From contig CAZKTF010000056.1 in assembly GCA_964555565.1 (NCBI GenBank), positions 1 to 17,312 on the forward strand: a stretch of 17,312 nucleotides of DNA, read 5' to 3'. Both the position numbers and the translations under genes were made by a program. Each line of letters opens with the position of its first letter. Position 1 is the stretch's first letter. This stretch comes from CAZKTF01 sp964555565. GTDB lineage: Bacteria; Planctomycetota; JAJSAM01; JAKLKS01. Shown here in pieces: positions 7,194-14,902 of this stretch. The notes beneath the pieces were generated by a model that did not search any database, was not told the DNA's origin, and worked only from the letters and a program-made list of their open reading frames with translations.

Positions 7194-8096
7194 TCAGATC
7201 GACACGAACTGGAGGAACTCCCCGAACCGGGACTCCATGTCCCGGCCCCCGGTGCGCGCGATCCCCTCGGTCCCGAAGTCCTCCACCGTGTAGGAGGCGG
7301 CCACGGTCCCGTAGACCATCCCGCGCTTGATGTTCCCGATGGTCACCGCGCCGCCCCGCGCGAGCGACCCCATGAGCCCCCCGGCGAAGGAGTCCCCGGC
7401 CCCCGTGGGGTCCACGACGCGGGAGAGGGGGTAGGCCGGGAGGGCGTAGAACTGGTAGGTGGAGAAGAGGAAGGACCCGTGCTCCCCCTTCTTCACGATG
7501 ACGACCTTCGGGCCGAGGTCGAGGATCGCCTTCCCCGCCGAGATGAGGTTCTGCTCCCCGGAGAGCATCCGGGCCTCCCCGTCGTTCACGAGGAGCCCGT
7601 CCACCTCCCGGAGCAGCCGCTCCAGCTCGGGGCGCTCGTTCTCGATCCAGAGGTTCATGGTGTCCGCCAGGACGAACCGCGGCCGCTTCACCTGGGAGAG
7701 GACCTCGCGCTGGATGGCGGGGCTCGTGTTCGCGAGGAACAGGAACTCCGGCTCGCGGGATGCCGGGGGGACCTTCGGCCGCGTGGAGCCGAGGACGTTC
7801 AGCTCGGTGCGGAGCGTCTCGGCGGAGTTCATGTCGCCCGAGTACCGGCCCGACCAGCGGAAGGTCTTGCCCCCCGGCTCCACGGCGAGGCCCGACGCGT
7901 CGATCCCCCGCTCCGCCCAGGACCGCGTGAAGTGCATGGGGAAGTCCGCCCCCACCACGCCGACCAGGCGGACGGGCCCGAAGCTCGCGGCCGCGAGGGA
8001 GAAGTAGGTGGCCGAGCCGCCGAGGACCCCCTCCACCCGGCCCGAGGGGGTCTCGATGGAGTCGAAGGCGACGCTCCCGACGACGAGCAGGGACAT
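7194..8096 (-). CDS. PfkB-family sugar or nucleoside kinase
   Basis: This 300-residue cytoplasmic protein has the ribokinase (PfkB) fold. Visible are the substrate-binding GVLGGSATYFS (23-33), the NDGE segment (171-174) matching the NxxE motif, and the anion-hole and catalytic motif DPTGAGDSFAGG (229-240) with Asp235 as the general base. It phosphorylates a sugar, nucleoside or related alcohol with ATP; the substrate cannot be told from sequence. The ATG at 8096 has a GGAGG Shine-Dalgarno 7 bases upstream. The same frame stays open much further upstream, but that stretch overlaps the flippase-like gene in another frame and is not coding. Its stop adjoins thpR. Confidence 0.92.
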   Translation of the reverse strand: MSLLVVGSVAFDSIETPSGRVEGVLGGSATYFSLAAASFGPVRLVGVVGADFPMHFTRSWAERGIDASGLAVEPGGKTFRWSGRYSGDMNSAETLRTELNVLGSTRPKVPPASREPEFLFLANTSPAIQREVLSQVKRPRFVLADTMNLWIENERPELERLLREVDGLLVNDGEARMLSGEQNLISAGKAILDLGPKVVIVKKGEHGSFLFSTYQFYALPAYPLSRVVDPTGAGDSFAGGLMGSLARGGAVTIGNIKRGMVYGTVAASYTVEDFGTEGIARTGGRDMESRFGEFLQFVSI

Positions 8097-8137
8097 CCGC
8101 GGCCCTCCGGGGCGCACTCCGGGGCTGGAAGATAGCC

Positions 8138-9316
8138 CTACACGCGCCGCGCGAGGAACACGATCCCCCCGGGCAGGGACCAGAGGAGCTGGATCGTGCG
8201 GCCCACCACGGAGAGGGCGACCGCCTGGGCCGCCGGGACCCCCATGGCCCCGAGGAAGAACGCGTAGGCCGCCTCCCCCACTCCCCAGCCGCCCGGGAGG
8301 AGCGGGACGGCGGAGACGACCAGGGCCGCCGGGATCACCGCGAAGTACTCGGCCAGGGAGAGCTCGATCCCGAGCATCCCCCCCAGGAGCGCGTTCACCG
8401 CGCACCAGAGCACGTGGATGAGGACCGAGATCCCGAGGGCCCCGAGGAGCACCCCGCCCCGGTGGCGGTAGAGGGACACCGCGCGGTCCGCCTCCGTGAG
8501 GACCTCGCCCAGGGGGAGCCGGGCCACCCGCTCCTCCACGCGGAAGCGCGCCCGCAGGCGACGCGAGAGCACGAGCCCGACCGCCAGCGCCATCCCCGCG
8601 AGCACCCCGTAGCAGAGGAGGATGAGCCCGTGGAAGCGGGCGTCCCCGAAGCGGGGGGCGAGCGCGAGGACCGCGAGGACGACGGTCCCGGCGAGCCCCG
8701 CGACGCGGTCCAGGAACACGGTCACGACGGCCGCCGTGGGCCTGTCCGAGGCCCGGGCCACGTAGACCGCCTTCACGAGGTCCCCTCCGACGAGCCCGGG
8801 GACCACCGAGTTGAAGAAGTTCCCGAGGAACGAGAGCGCGGTCACCTCCCGGACGGGGAGGCGGATCCCCTGCGCGCGGAGGAGGAGGCTCCATCGCGCG
8901 ATCCCCAGCGCGAGGAGGACCGCGGGGAGGAGGGCCACCCAGCCGAGCCTCCGCGCGTCCATGTCGCCCACGATCCCGAGGACCCCGGGCTCGACGGGCC
9001 CCCCCCGACCCGCGGGCCCCCCGGCCACCGGCGCCGCGAGGTCCCCCGCCGCGAGCGTGCGGACCGTCCCGTCGGGCAGCTCGAAGCGCCAGGGCGGGAG
9101 CGCGCCGCGCGCCCGGACGAGCCGCCCGGTGAGCTCCTCCCCTCCCTTGAGGTGGACGCGGTCCCGCCAGGGCACCCTCGCGAGGACCCAGGCGAGGAGT
9201 ACCAGCCCGAGGACCGGGAGGACGACGCCGAGCACCCTCCGGGCGCGCGAGGGCGCCGGAAACCCGGGGACGGCCCCGGGATCGCTCAGCGGAGGGGGGC
9301 GGCCTGCGCCCACCAC
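8138..9316 (-). CDS. UPF0104/YbhN-type (flippase-like) integral membrane protein
   Basis: The protein shows the signature of the lysylphosphatidylglycerol synthase N-terminal membrane domain family: GNFFNSVVPGLVGGD (165-179), a VTVFLDRVAGL segment (198-208) and a C-terminal LLPGGWGVGEAAY helix. About eight hydrophobic helices can be seen. No LPG synthase catalytic domain follows, so a lipid or polyprenyl-lipid translocation role is the usual guess. Between helix 1 (about 28-46) and helix 2 (about 124-141) lies a soluble insert of about 75 residues with small beta-strand-like pieces (KGGEELTGRLVRA, WRFELPDGTVRTLAAGD). GTG at 9316 overlaps the upstream HEAT gene by 31 bases; CTG at 9289 would overlap its TGA exactly, and an internal GTG at codon 28 is also possible. 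Confidence 0.85.
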   Translation of the reverse strand: MVGAGRPPPLSDPGAVPGFPAPSRARRVLGVVLPVLGLVLLAWVLARVPWRDRVHLKGGEELTGRLVRARGALPPWRFELPDGTVRTLAAGDLAAPVAGGPAGRGGPVEPGVLGIVGDMDARRLGWVALLPAVLLALGIARWSLLLRAQGIRLPVREVTALSFLGNFFNSVVPGLVGGDLVKAVYVARASDRPTAAVVTVFLDRVAGLAGTVVLAVLALAPRFGDARFHGLILLCYGVLAGMALAVGLVLSRRLRARFRVEERVARLPLGEVLTEADRAVSLYRHRGGVLLGALGISVLIHVLWCAVNALLGGMLGIELSLAEYFAVIPAALVVSAVPLLPGGWGVGEAAYAFFLGAMGVPAAQAVALSVVGRTIQLLWSLPGGIVFLARRV

Positions 9317-10350
9317 TTGACCCAGGGGGCCCGTTCCGCGCCCAGGTCGCTCCCCGCGAGCCTCTTGAGCGCGGCGCGGGCGTTGTAGCGCACGCTCGTG
9401 TCCTCGTCCTCGAGGGCGACCAGGAGGACCGGGACGGCCTCCGCGGCCCCGGGCGCGGCGGGCCCGGGGAGCAGTTCATCGAGGGACTGGACGATCTCCC
9501 GCCGCGCCGTGGCGTCCGCCTCGACGGGGCAGGCGGCCACGAGCGCGGGGAGCATGCGCACCGCGCCGGTCGCCCCGAGGGCGTCGGCGGCGGAGGCCCG
9601 CACGTCGGGGCGCGCGTCCGACTGGAGGGCCACCACGAGGGAGAGCCGCACCGCCTGGGCCGCGATGTTCACCACGGTGCGGTCGGCGACGCCGCGCGCC
9701 TCGGGGGTGCGGTCCTCGTCGGCCAGGCCCGTCGCCACGAGGACCTGGATCATGTCCCGGAGGTTCTTCAGGCGGTACCGGAGGCCGGCCGTCCCCTCCA
9801 CCGGGTCGTCGTAGCGGAAGTCCCCGAGGGAGCGCACGAGGCGCGCGCACTCCGCGGCGGTCTCCGGCCCCGGGGGGCGGTGCCCGGCACCCGGTCCGTG
9901 GATATCACGCAGGCGCACGAGCGCGGCGGTCACCTCCTTCTCGGCGAGGCCGCTCCCCGCCGGCGGGTCCTCCGCCTCGAACACCATCTTCCCGAGGCGC
10001 CGGAGCGCGAGGACCGCCTCCCCGCGGCTGAGCGCCGAGGGGTCGTCCACGGCCACCCGGGTGAGGTAGAAGGCCGCGATCCCTACATCGCGCCAGGTCT
10101 CGTAGCCGGAGGAGCCGAGGATCCGGACCTCCTCCACGCAGGCGTCGTAGGCCGGGGGGAGGTCCGGCTCGTGCTGGAAGGTGGCGGTGTCGTGGAGCGC
10201 GACGAGCCTCCGCACGTGCCGGCCCGGGTTGCTGCGGCCGAGGAACTCCGAGAGGTCGTCGAGGAACTCCCCGCTCCCCCCTCCGCGGAGCGTGCCGCAC
10301 GCGGGGAGGGCCGCGAGGGCAACGACGAGGAGGGCGGCCCCGCGGCGCAT
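9286..10350 (-). CDS. HEAT-repeat lipoprotein of unknown function
   Basis: This 354-residue protein starts with a lipoprotein-type signal (MRRGAALLVVALAALPAC) whose Cys18 would be lipidated; the lipobox LPAC has an unusual Pro at -2. The body is all-helical. Its C-terminal half has HEAT-like repeats (VRASAADALGATGAVRMLPALVAA and VRYNARAALKRLAG), and it ends in the Trp-rich segment APWVKWWAQA. HEAT repeats bind other proteins; no enzymatic motif is visible. Its stop lies inside or against the start of the flippase-like membrane gene, so the two are probably made together and may act together at the envelope. That link is inference from position. Confidence 0.8.
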   Translation of the reverse strand: MRRGAALLVVALAALPACGTLRGGGSGEFLDDLSEFLGRSNPGRHVRRLVALHDTATFQHEPDLPPAYDACVEEVRILGSSGYETWRDVGIAAFYLTRVAVDDPSALSRGEAVLALRRLGKMVFEAEDPPAGSGLAEKEVTAALVRLRDIHGPGAGHRPPGPETAAECARLVRSLGDFRYDDPVEGTAGLRYRLKNLRDMIQVLVATGLADEDRTPEARGVADRTVVNIAAQAVRLSLVVALQSDARPDVRASAADALGATGAVRMLPALVAACPVEADATARREIVQSLDELLPGPAAPGAAEAVPVLLVALEDEDTSVRYNARAALKRLAGSDLGAERAPWVKWWAQAAPLR

Positions 10351-10370
10351 GGCGCGGCACGCTAGCCCCG

Positions 10371-10385
10371 GCCGGGGGCCCCGGC
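10371..10385 (-). terminator. GC-rich hairpin after the beta-sandwich gene (weak terminator candidate)
   Basis: GCCGGGG (10371-10377) pairs with CCCCGGC (10379-10385) in the 58-base gap between two minus-strand genes. There is no U tract, so termination is uncertain; it may only reflect the high GC. Confidence 0.2.
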
Positions 10386-10408
10386 AAGGGATTACGGTTC
10401 GTAGGCCC

Positions 10409-11503
10409 CTAACGCGCGGCCCCCGCGGCCGGGACGGCGGGCACCGTCACGACGCGGTCCTCGTCCGGGGAGAGCGAGACCTCCTCCCGGTGGACGAGCC
10501 GGCGCTCCAGATGGACGAGCCGGCCGCCCCCGGCGATCGAACGGTCCGGGGCCAGGACCTCCAGGAGGTACCGCCCGCCGCGGAGGCGCTCGAAGTCGCG
10601 GGTCGCCGTCTCCGGCTTCCACCAGGGGCCGAAGCCGGAGGCGTCGTCGTTGCCCAGGGGCGTCAGGCGGCACTCCGCGGCCCCCTCCACCCAGGGCACC
10701 TCGCCGGCCGCGGTCCTCACGCGCAGCCGCGCCCAGGGCTGGAGCCTGAGGTCCACCGAGGCGGAACCGTCGGGGAGGGCGTGGCCCGAGGCCGTCGCGT
10801 AACCCTCGTCCCCGAGGGCGACCAGGCGGTAGGCCCCGGGCTCGTGGGCGCGGAGGGAGAACGCCCCCTCGGCGTCGCTCTCGTCCTCCTCGACGACGGC
10901 GGGCCCGAGGGAGGCCGGGTCCCGGCCGAGCAGGCGGACCTCGGCCCGCGCTGGCTGCCCCGCGACGTCGAGGACCGTCCCTCGGACCTGTCCCGCGCGG
11001 GTGAGTTCGATCCGCCCCACGTCCACGACCTTCCCCGCGACCGCCTCGAAGACGTCCGAGTAGGCGGCGACGGAGTCGTCGGACTCGACCCGGACCCGGT
11101 AGCGCCCGGGCGGGAACCCCGTGATCCGGAACCCCCAGGGCTCCCTGTCCTCGACGAGGCTCGGGTCGGGCCTCGTCGGGTCCTCGGCGCTCTCGAGGGC
11201 GACCCACAGGCCGGGGTCGTCCAGGTCCAGCGTCCCGAACGTCCCGATCACCTCCGGGGGGTTTGCCCCGGGGGGACGCGCCTCGGCGGGCCTCCCCCCG
11301 GGCTCCCCGGGGCTCTCCCGCGCGGGGACGGTGCGCCTCGGTCGGACGTGCGTCCTCCCGCGGCGGGCGGCGGGAGGCTTCGCCGGCGCGGGTACCGTGG
11401 GCGGCGCGGGAGGGAGGCCCTCACCGCGAAGCCCCCACCAGGCCCCGAGGATCGCCACGGCCACCCCGGCGGCCGCCGCGAGCAGGGTCCTTCCCCGGCC
11501 CAC
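10409..11503 (-). CDS. Membrane-anchored protein with carboxypeptidase-regulatory-like beta-sandwich domains
   Basis: The 364-residue protein has an N-terminal hydrophobic segment (about 6-24, LLAAAAGVAVAILGAWWGL), which is either an uncleaved anchor or a signal peptide. A Pro/Arg-rich linker to about 90 follows, then at least two beta-sandwich modules. The best preserved reads VRGTVLDVAGQPARAEVRLL...DAEGAFSLRAHEPGAYRLVALG, the pattern of CarboxypepD_reg-like domains. Another is FRITGFPPGRYRVRVESDD. Such domains are structural or ligand-binding at the cell surface; I see no catalytic site. GTG at 11503 has a GAGGAGGAG Shine-Dalgarno formed by the last Glu codons of the receiver gene, whose stop is 3 bases upstream, so the two form a tight operon. 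Confidence 0.8.
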   Translation of the reverse strand: MGRGRTLLAAAAGVAVAILGAWWGLRGEGLPPAPPTVPAPAKPPAARRGRTHVRPRRTVPARESPGEPGGRPAEARPPGANPPEVIGTFGTLDLDDPGLWVALESAEDPTRPDPSLVEDREPWGFRITGFPPGRYRVRVESDDSVAAYSDVFEAVAGKVVDVGRIELTRAGQVRGTVLDVAGQPARAEVRLLGRDPASLGPAVVEEDESDAEGAFSLRAHEPGAYRLVALGDEGYATASGHALPDGSASVDLRLQPWARLRVRTAAGEVPWVEGAAECRLTPLGNDDASGFGPWWKPETATRDFERLRGGRYLLEVLAPDRSIAGGGRLVHLERRLVHREEVSLSPDEDRVVTVPAVPAAGAAR

Positions 11504-11506
11504 GGC

Positions 11507-11935
11507 TCACTCCTCCTCGGGGCCGCGGCCGCTCCCGGCCGCTTCGGGCCCCCCCGCCACGAGCCGGGCGAGGACCCCCGGCGTGTCCGCGGACAGCGCG
11601 GACTTCGCCAGGACCGTCCCGCAGCCCGCCTCGCGCGCGGCGCGGGCGAGGTCGGAGCGGACGTGGGAGAGGAACCCCAGCGTGGGGACCGCCGCGAGCG
11701 CGGGGTCGGCGCGGAGGCCGCGGAAGACCTCGAAGGGCCCCCGGGACTCGGGCGCCCCGAGGTCCACGACCACGGCCACGGGGCGCTCGGCGCGGGCGGC
11801 CGCCAGCAGAGAGGCCGCGTCCGCGGCACGCCGCACGAGGTACCCCGCCCGCCGGGCCGCGGTCTCCACGCGCACGAGGAAGAACAGGTCAGGGATCATC
11901 AGGAGGAGGGGTCTTCCCGGGGCCGGGCCGCTCAT
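11507..11935 (-). CDS. Degenerate CheY-like receiver-domain protein
   Basis: This 142-residue single-domain protein follows the receiver pattern: strand 1 LLLMIPDLFFLVRVETAARRAGY, strand 3 VAVVVDLGAP with the phospho-acceptor-type Asp58, strand 4 TLGFLSHVRSD with Ser in the Thr/Ser switch position, and strand 5 LAKSALS with the conserved Lys. Only one acidic residue (Asp16) stands where two normally bind magnesium, so phosphorylation may be weak or absent. No output domain is fused, and a low-complexity tail GGPEAAGSGRGPEEE follows. It is co-transcribed with the beta-sandwich membrane protein. No histidine kinase is in the window. Confidence 0.75.
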   Translation of the reverse strand: MSGPAPGRPLLLMIPDLFFLVRVETAARRAGYLVRRAADAASLLAAARAERPVAVVVDLGAPESRGPFEVFRGLRADPALAAVPTLGFLSHVRSDLARAAREAGCGTVLAKSALSADTPGVLARLVAGGPEAAGSGRGPEEE

Positions 11936-11990
11936 CTCCCCGATCCTAACGAACCGACGCGTCCCGGCGTTCGCCCCCGGATCGCATAAC

Positions 11991-12027
11991 GTAGGGGACT
12001 GTCCCCGACCAGGGGACTGTCCCCTAC
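11991..12027. repeat. REP-like double palindrome
   Basis: Two copies of the palindrome GGGGACtGTCCCC (11994-12006 and 12012-12024) are separated by GACCA and enclosed by the outer inverted repeat GTAGGGGAC / GTCCCCTAC (11991-11999 and 12019-12027). The stop codon TAG of the upstream peptidase-like gene (12026-12024) lies inside the right arm. The layout resembles paired REP (BIME-like) elements, which sit at gene ends and are moved by RAYT transposases. It can also fold as a strong hairpin and stop transcription in either direction. Confidence 0.7.
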
Positions 12028-14831
12028 TCCAGGCGCTCGAGGGTGAAGCGGGTGAAGGCGGGCGACGCGTCCCAGGTGCACAGGCGCAGTCCCCGCCGCC
12101 GCAGCGCGGGGGCGGAGATCCGGTCGAGCGCGACGACCCCGTCGAGCGTCACGGTCACGAAGCCCTCCCGGCGCTCGACGAGCAGGACGTGGTCCTTCCC
12201 CCGCGGCGCCTCCACGTCCGTGGCGAGGTAGAGGAGCCGGTCGTAGTGCTCCAGGCGCACGTCCACCCCCTTCCCGGCCGGGACCACCACCACGGTCCAG
12301 CCCGTGAGGCCGCCCGCCGCTTCCTCGGCGTCCAGGGTGACCGCCACCTTGGGGTGCCCCGGCGCGGGCAGCGCGAGCCCCAGCTCGACGCGCAGGTCCT
12401 CCCCCGCCTTCGCCGCCAGCCTCGGGTCGAGCGTGGCCTGGTTGGAGGGGGAGTCCTGCGGGAAGCCCGGGCGCACGGAGTATTTCCGCCAGGGGACCGC
12501 GCCCCGGGAGTCCACGCCCGCCATCTGCCGGTTGCGGACGTCGAAGCCCCCGGGCCCCGTCGTCCACGCCGCGCCGAGGGCGGCCCGGGCGAAGTCGTCG
12601 CGGTGCACCGCCTTCCCCTTCCCGGGCCGCGGCGGGTCGGCCTCCCCCTCGGCCGGGTCGAGGCAGCGCATCCCGGGGACCCCCCGGCCCGCGCGGTCCG
12701 TGAGCCGGAGCGCGAAGGTGGGGCCGCTGCGCGGGGTCGTCACCTTGAGCAGCAGCCGGTGGCGGCCCGCCGCGAGCGCCAGGGGGACCCGGTCGCGGTC
12801 CGGGACGGCCCGCCCGGCCCCCCAGTCCTGCTTCTCCACGAGCCGCCCGTCCGCCCACAGCGCCCAGCGGTCCTCGGTGGTCACCCACGCGAAGCCCTCC
12901 ACCGCCGCGGGGACCTCGACCTCCGCCAGCCCGTAGGTGGCGGACCCCTCGGGGTAGGCCCACCTCGCCGCCACGAGGCCCGTCGGGTCCTCGAGGACGG
13001 GGCTCTCGGTGGCGGGCCGGTACCACCTCGCCACCTGCCGCGTGTCCCCGTACTCCCGGCCGAAGAACTGGCCCCGCTCCGGCGCGAAGACCGTCGCGAG
13101 CCCGTCGCCGCGCTCCGGCGGGTAGAAGGGACCGCAGACGCGCCAGCCCCGGACGGCCCCCAGCGCCGCCTGCGCCTCGGCCGTCGCGCCCGAGAACTCC
13201 CCGCCCGCCCGGAGGTCCATCCGGCGGACCTCGGCCGCCTCGCGCGAGCCCGGGTGGTCGCGCAGCAGCGTCCCCATCGCGTCGGCGTCCCCGGCCCGCG
13301 CGCGGCCGAGGAGGTCCGGCCGGACCCGCGCGTCCAGGGCGGCCTCCGCGGGCCCCCCCTCGCAGGGGAACCCGTGGGCCTCGAGCTCCTTCCAGGCCTC
13401 GGCCCCGAACTGCTCCACCAGCAGCGTCCCGAAGGCGCGGGCGATCGCCGGGACGGTCTCGGGGGGCGCGGGGAGCGCCTTCCAGGCGCGGAACACCCGC
13501 CCGTAGCGCACCCAGTCGTAGCCTCCCGAGGGCCTCTTCCCGTGGGCCTCGATCCAGTGGAGGAACCACCCCGCCGAGGGCCCGTAGGGGGCCATCCTCC
13601 AGTAGGTCTCCTCGCGCCCGAGGAAGTCGCGCCGGAACGCCTCCAGGTTCCCCTCGGCCGACTGCCAGCGGTCGGTCTCGAGCCGGAGGAAGGAGGCGCA
13701 GAAGGCCGCGCCGAAGTTGGCGATTCCCTCCACCCAGCCCGGGAACCCGGGCTCCAGGTCGAAGACGCAGTGGGAGAGCTCGTGGAAGTAGAGCCCCGTC
13801 GAGACGAGGACCGCCTGCTTCGAGCGGGGGTCCGCCCGCCCGATGTCGATCCGCCTCCCGCCCCCGATCCCGCCGCCGAAGTCCCAGAGCTCCTTGAAGA
13901 ACACGGTCACCCGGTCCCCCTCCGGGTTGGGCACGCGGCCCGCGAGGTCGGTCAGCGCCAGGAAGGACACGTCGAAGACGTGGCGGCTCCGCTCCGGGAT
14001 CCGCGCCAGCAGGTCCGCGTCTCCGATGAACAGGAACTCCTGGGAGGGGAGCGTGGCGAGGCGGCCGAAGACCGGGTTCCGGAGGGCCTCGTCCACGGTC
14101 TTGCGCTCCTCGGGGTCGAGGTCGGAGAGGACCTCCTTCTCGATGGCGGCCGCGCCGGCCCGGGCCCGCGCGCGGTCCTCCTCGGCGGCCGCCGGGTGGA
14201 GGACGATCTCCATGAGGATCCGGCGCGCCGCGAGCGGCTTCCCCTCCTTCCGGATGCGCTCCGCCTCGCGCGCGAGCCGCTTGAGGTCCCCCTTCGCGGC
14301 CTCCACGATCTGGTCGGCCTCGGCCCGCCCGGCGTCGGACAGCTCGTTGAGGATCCGCACCCGGAGGTCCACCACCTCGCGCTCGGACCGCTCGGCGGCC
14401 TTCGGCTCGCCGATCACCTTCGACTTCGCGTCCTCCTCGAGGGTCCCCTTCACGACCTCGAGCAGCGCCAGGGCCCCGCGGAACTTCTTCCGCCCGAGGA
14501 GCCCGCTGGCCACCTCCCGGAGGTACCGCTCCCGCTCCTCGTGGATGCGCCCGGCCACGATCTCCCGCTCGCGGGGGTCCATGGCGGGGGGAGGCGGGGT
14601 CGCCAGCCGCAGGAGCTCGTCGCGGGCGGCGTCTTTCCCGTCCTGGCCGGCGGACGCCCGGAGCGACCGGGCGAAGGCGACGTGGGCCGCCCGCAGGTCC
14701 TTCCGGACCACGCAGGCGCGGCCCTCCTCGAGGAGGGCGGCCGCATCCTCGCCGGTCGCCCGCGCGGGAGCGGGAGCCGCCCCCGCGAGCGCGGCGGCCG
14801 CCGCCGCGGCCAGGAGGGTCCCCCGGGACAT
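12024..14831 (-). CDS. Secreted multidomain zinc-metallopeptidase-like protein (HELSH gluzincin)
   Basis: This 935-residue protein has a signal peptide (1 to about 26, Ala-rich, ending ARATG). Residues about 27-235 are helical and rich in Ala, Arg and Glu, possibly TPR-like. The central domain (about 240-490) has HELSH (350-354) and, 14 residues on, WVEGIANF with Glu368. This is the HExxH plus E zinc ligand layout of gluzincin peptidases, closest in appearance to M60-like or DUF1570-type enzymes. A beta-sandwich of PA14-like look follows (about 560-715: WRVCGPF, then TTEDRWALWADGRLVEKQDW and AAGRHRLLLKV). A LamG/concanavalin-like domain (about 743-935) begins DDFARAALGAAW. The sandwich domains probably bind glycans or surfaces. 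Substrate unknown; it could be a glycoprotein or the protein's own cell surface. It follows the transketolase genes after a hairpin and ends in the REP-like repeat. Confidence 0.82.
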   Translation of the reverse strand: MSRGTLLAAAAAAALAGAAPAPARATGEDAAALLEEGRACVVRKDLRAAHVAFARSLRASAGQDGKDAARDELLRLATPPPPAMDPREREIVAGRIHEERERYLREVASGLLGRKKFRGALALLEVVKGTLEEDAKSKVIGEPKAAERSEREVVDLRVRILNELSDAGRAEADQIVEAAKGDLKRLAREAERIRKEGKPLAARRILMEIVLHPAAAEEDRARARAGAAAIEKEVLSDLDPEERKTVDEALRNPVFGRLATLPSQEFLFIGDADLLARIPERSRHVFDVSFLALTDLAGRVPNPEGDRVTVFFKELWDFGGGIGGGRRIDIGRADPRSKQAVLVSTGLYFHELSHCVFDLEPGFPGWVEGIANFGAAFCASFLRLETDRWQSAEGNLEAFRRDFLGREETYWRMAPYGPSAGWFLHWIEAHGKRPSGGYDWVRYGRVFRAWKALPAPPETVPAIARAFGTLLVEQFGAEAWKELEAHGFPCEGGPAEAALDARVRPDLLGRARAGDADAMGTLLRDHPGSREAAEVRRMDLRAGGEFSGATAEAQAALGAVRGWRVCGPFYPPERGDGLATVFAPERGQFFGREYGDTRQVARWYRPATESPVLEDPTGLVAARWAYPEGSATYGLAEVEVPAAVEGFAWVTTEDRWALWADGRLVEKQDWGAGRAVPDRDRVPLALAAGRHRLLLKVTTPRSGPTFALRLTDRAGRGVPGMRCLDPAEGEADPPRPGKGKAVHRDDFARAALGAAWTTGPGGFDVRNRQMAGVDSRGAVPWRKYSVRPGFPQDSPSNQATLDPRLAAKAGEDLRVELGLALPAPGHPKVAVTLDAEEAAGGLTGWTVVVVPAGKGVDVRLEHYDRLLYLATDVEAPRGKDHVLLVERREGFVTVTLDGVVALDRISAPALRRRGLRLCTWDASPAFTRFTLERLE

Positions 14832-14865
14832 CGTGGCATTAGACCGGAACCGGGCCCCGGCAGGG

Positions 14866-14902
14866 AGCAGCCCCGGGGGGGGCGCTTGCGCTCCCCGCTG
14901 CT
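14866..14902 (-). terminator. Nested hairpin after the transketolase genes
   Basis: AGCAGC (14866-14871) pairs with GCTGCT (14897-14902). Inside, GGGG and GCGC pair around an AA loop with one A-C mismatch. The hairpin begins at the stop codon of the C-terminal transketolase gene and fills most of the 69-base gap to the peptidase gene. It lacks a U tract, so it may be a terminator or an mRNA 3'-end stabiliser. Confidence 0.45.

Noticed and set aside
8097..9479. Upstream extension of the PfkB kinase frame
   Set aside because: The extra codons are Arg/Gly/Pro-rich and overlap the UPF0104 membrane gene in another frame. A good ATG with GGAGG is present at 8096.
10181..11989. A 602-codon plus-strand frame, with similar frames at 53-1513, 2044-4284 and 4961-7330
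   Set aside because: All are low-complexity antisense shadows of confidently identified minus-strand genes.
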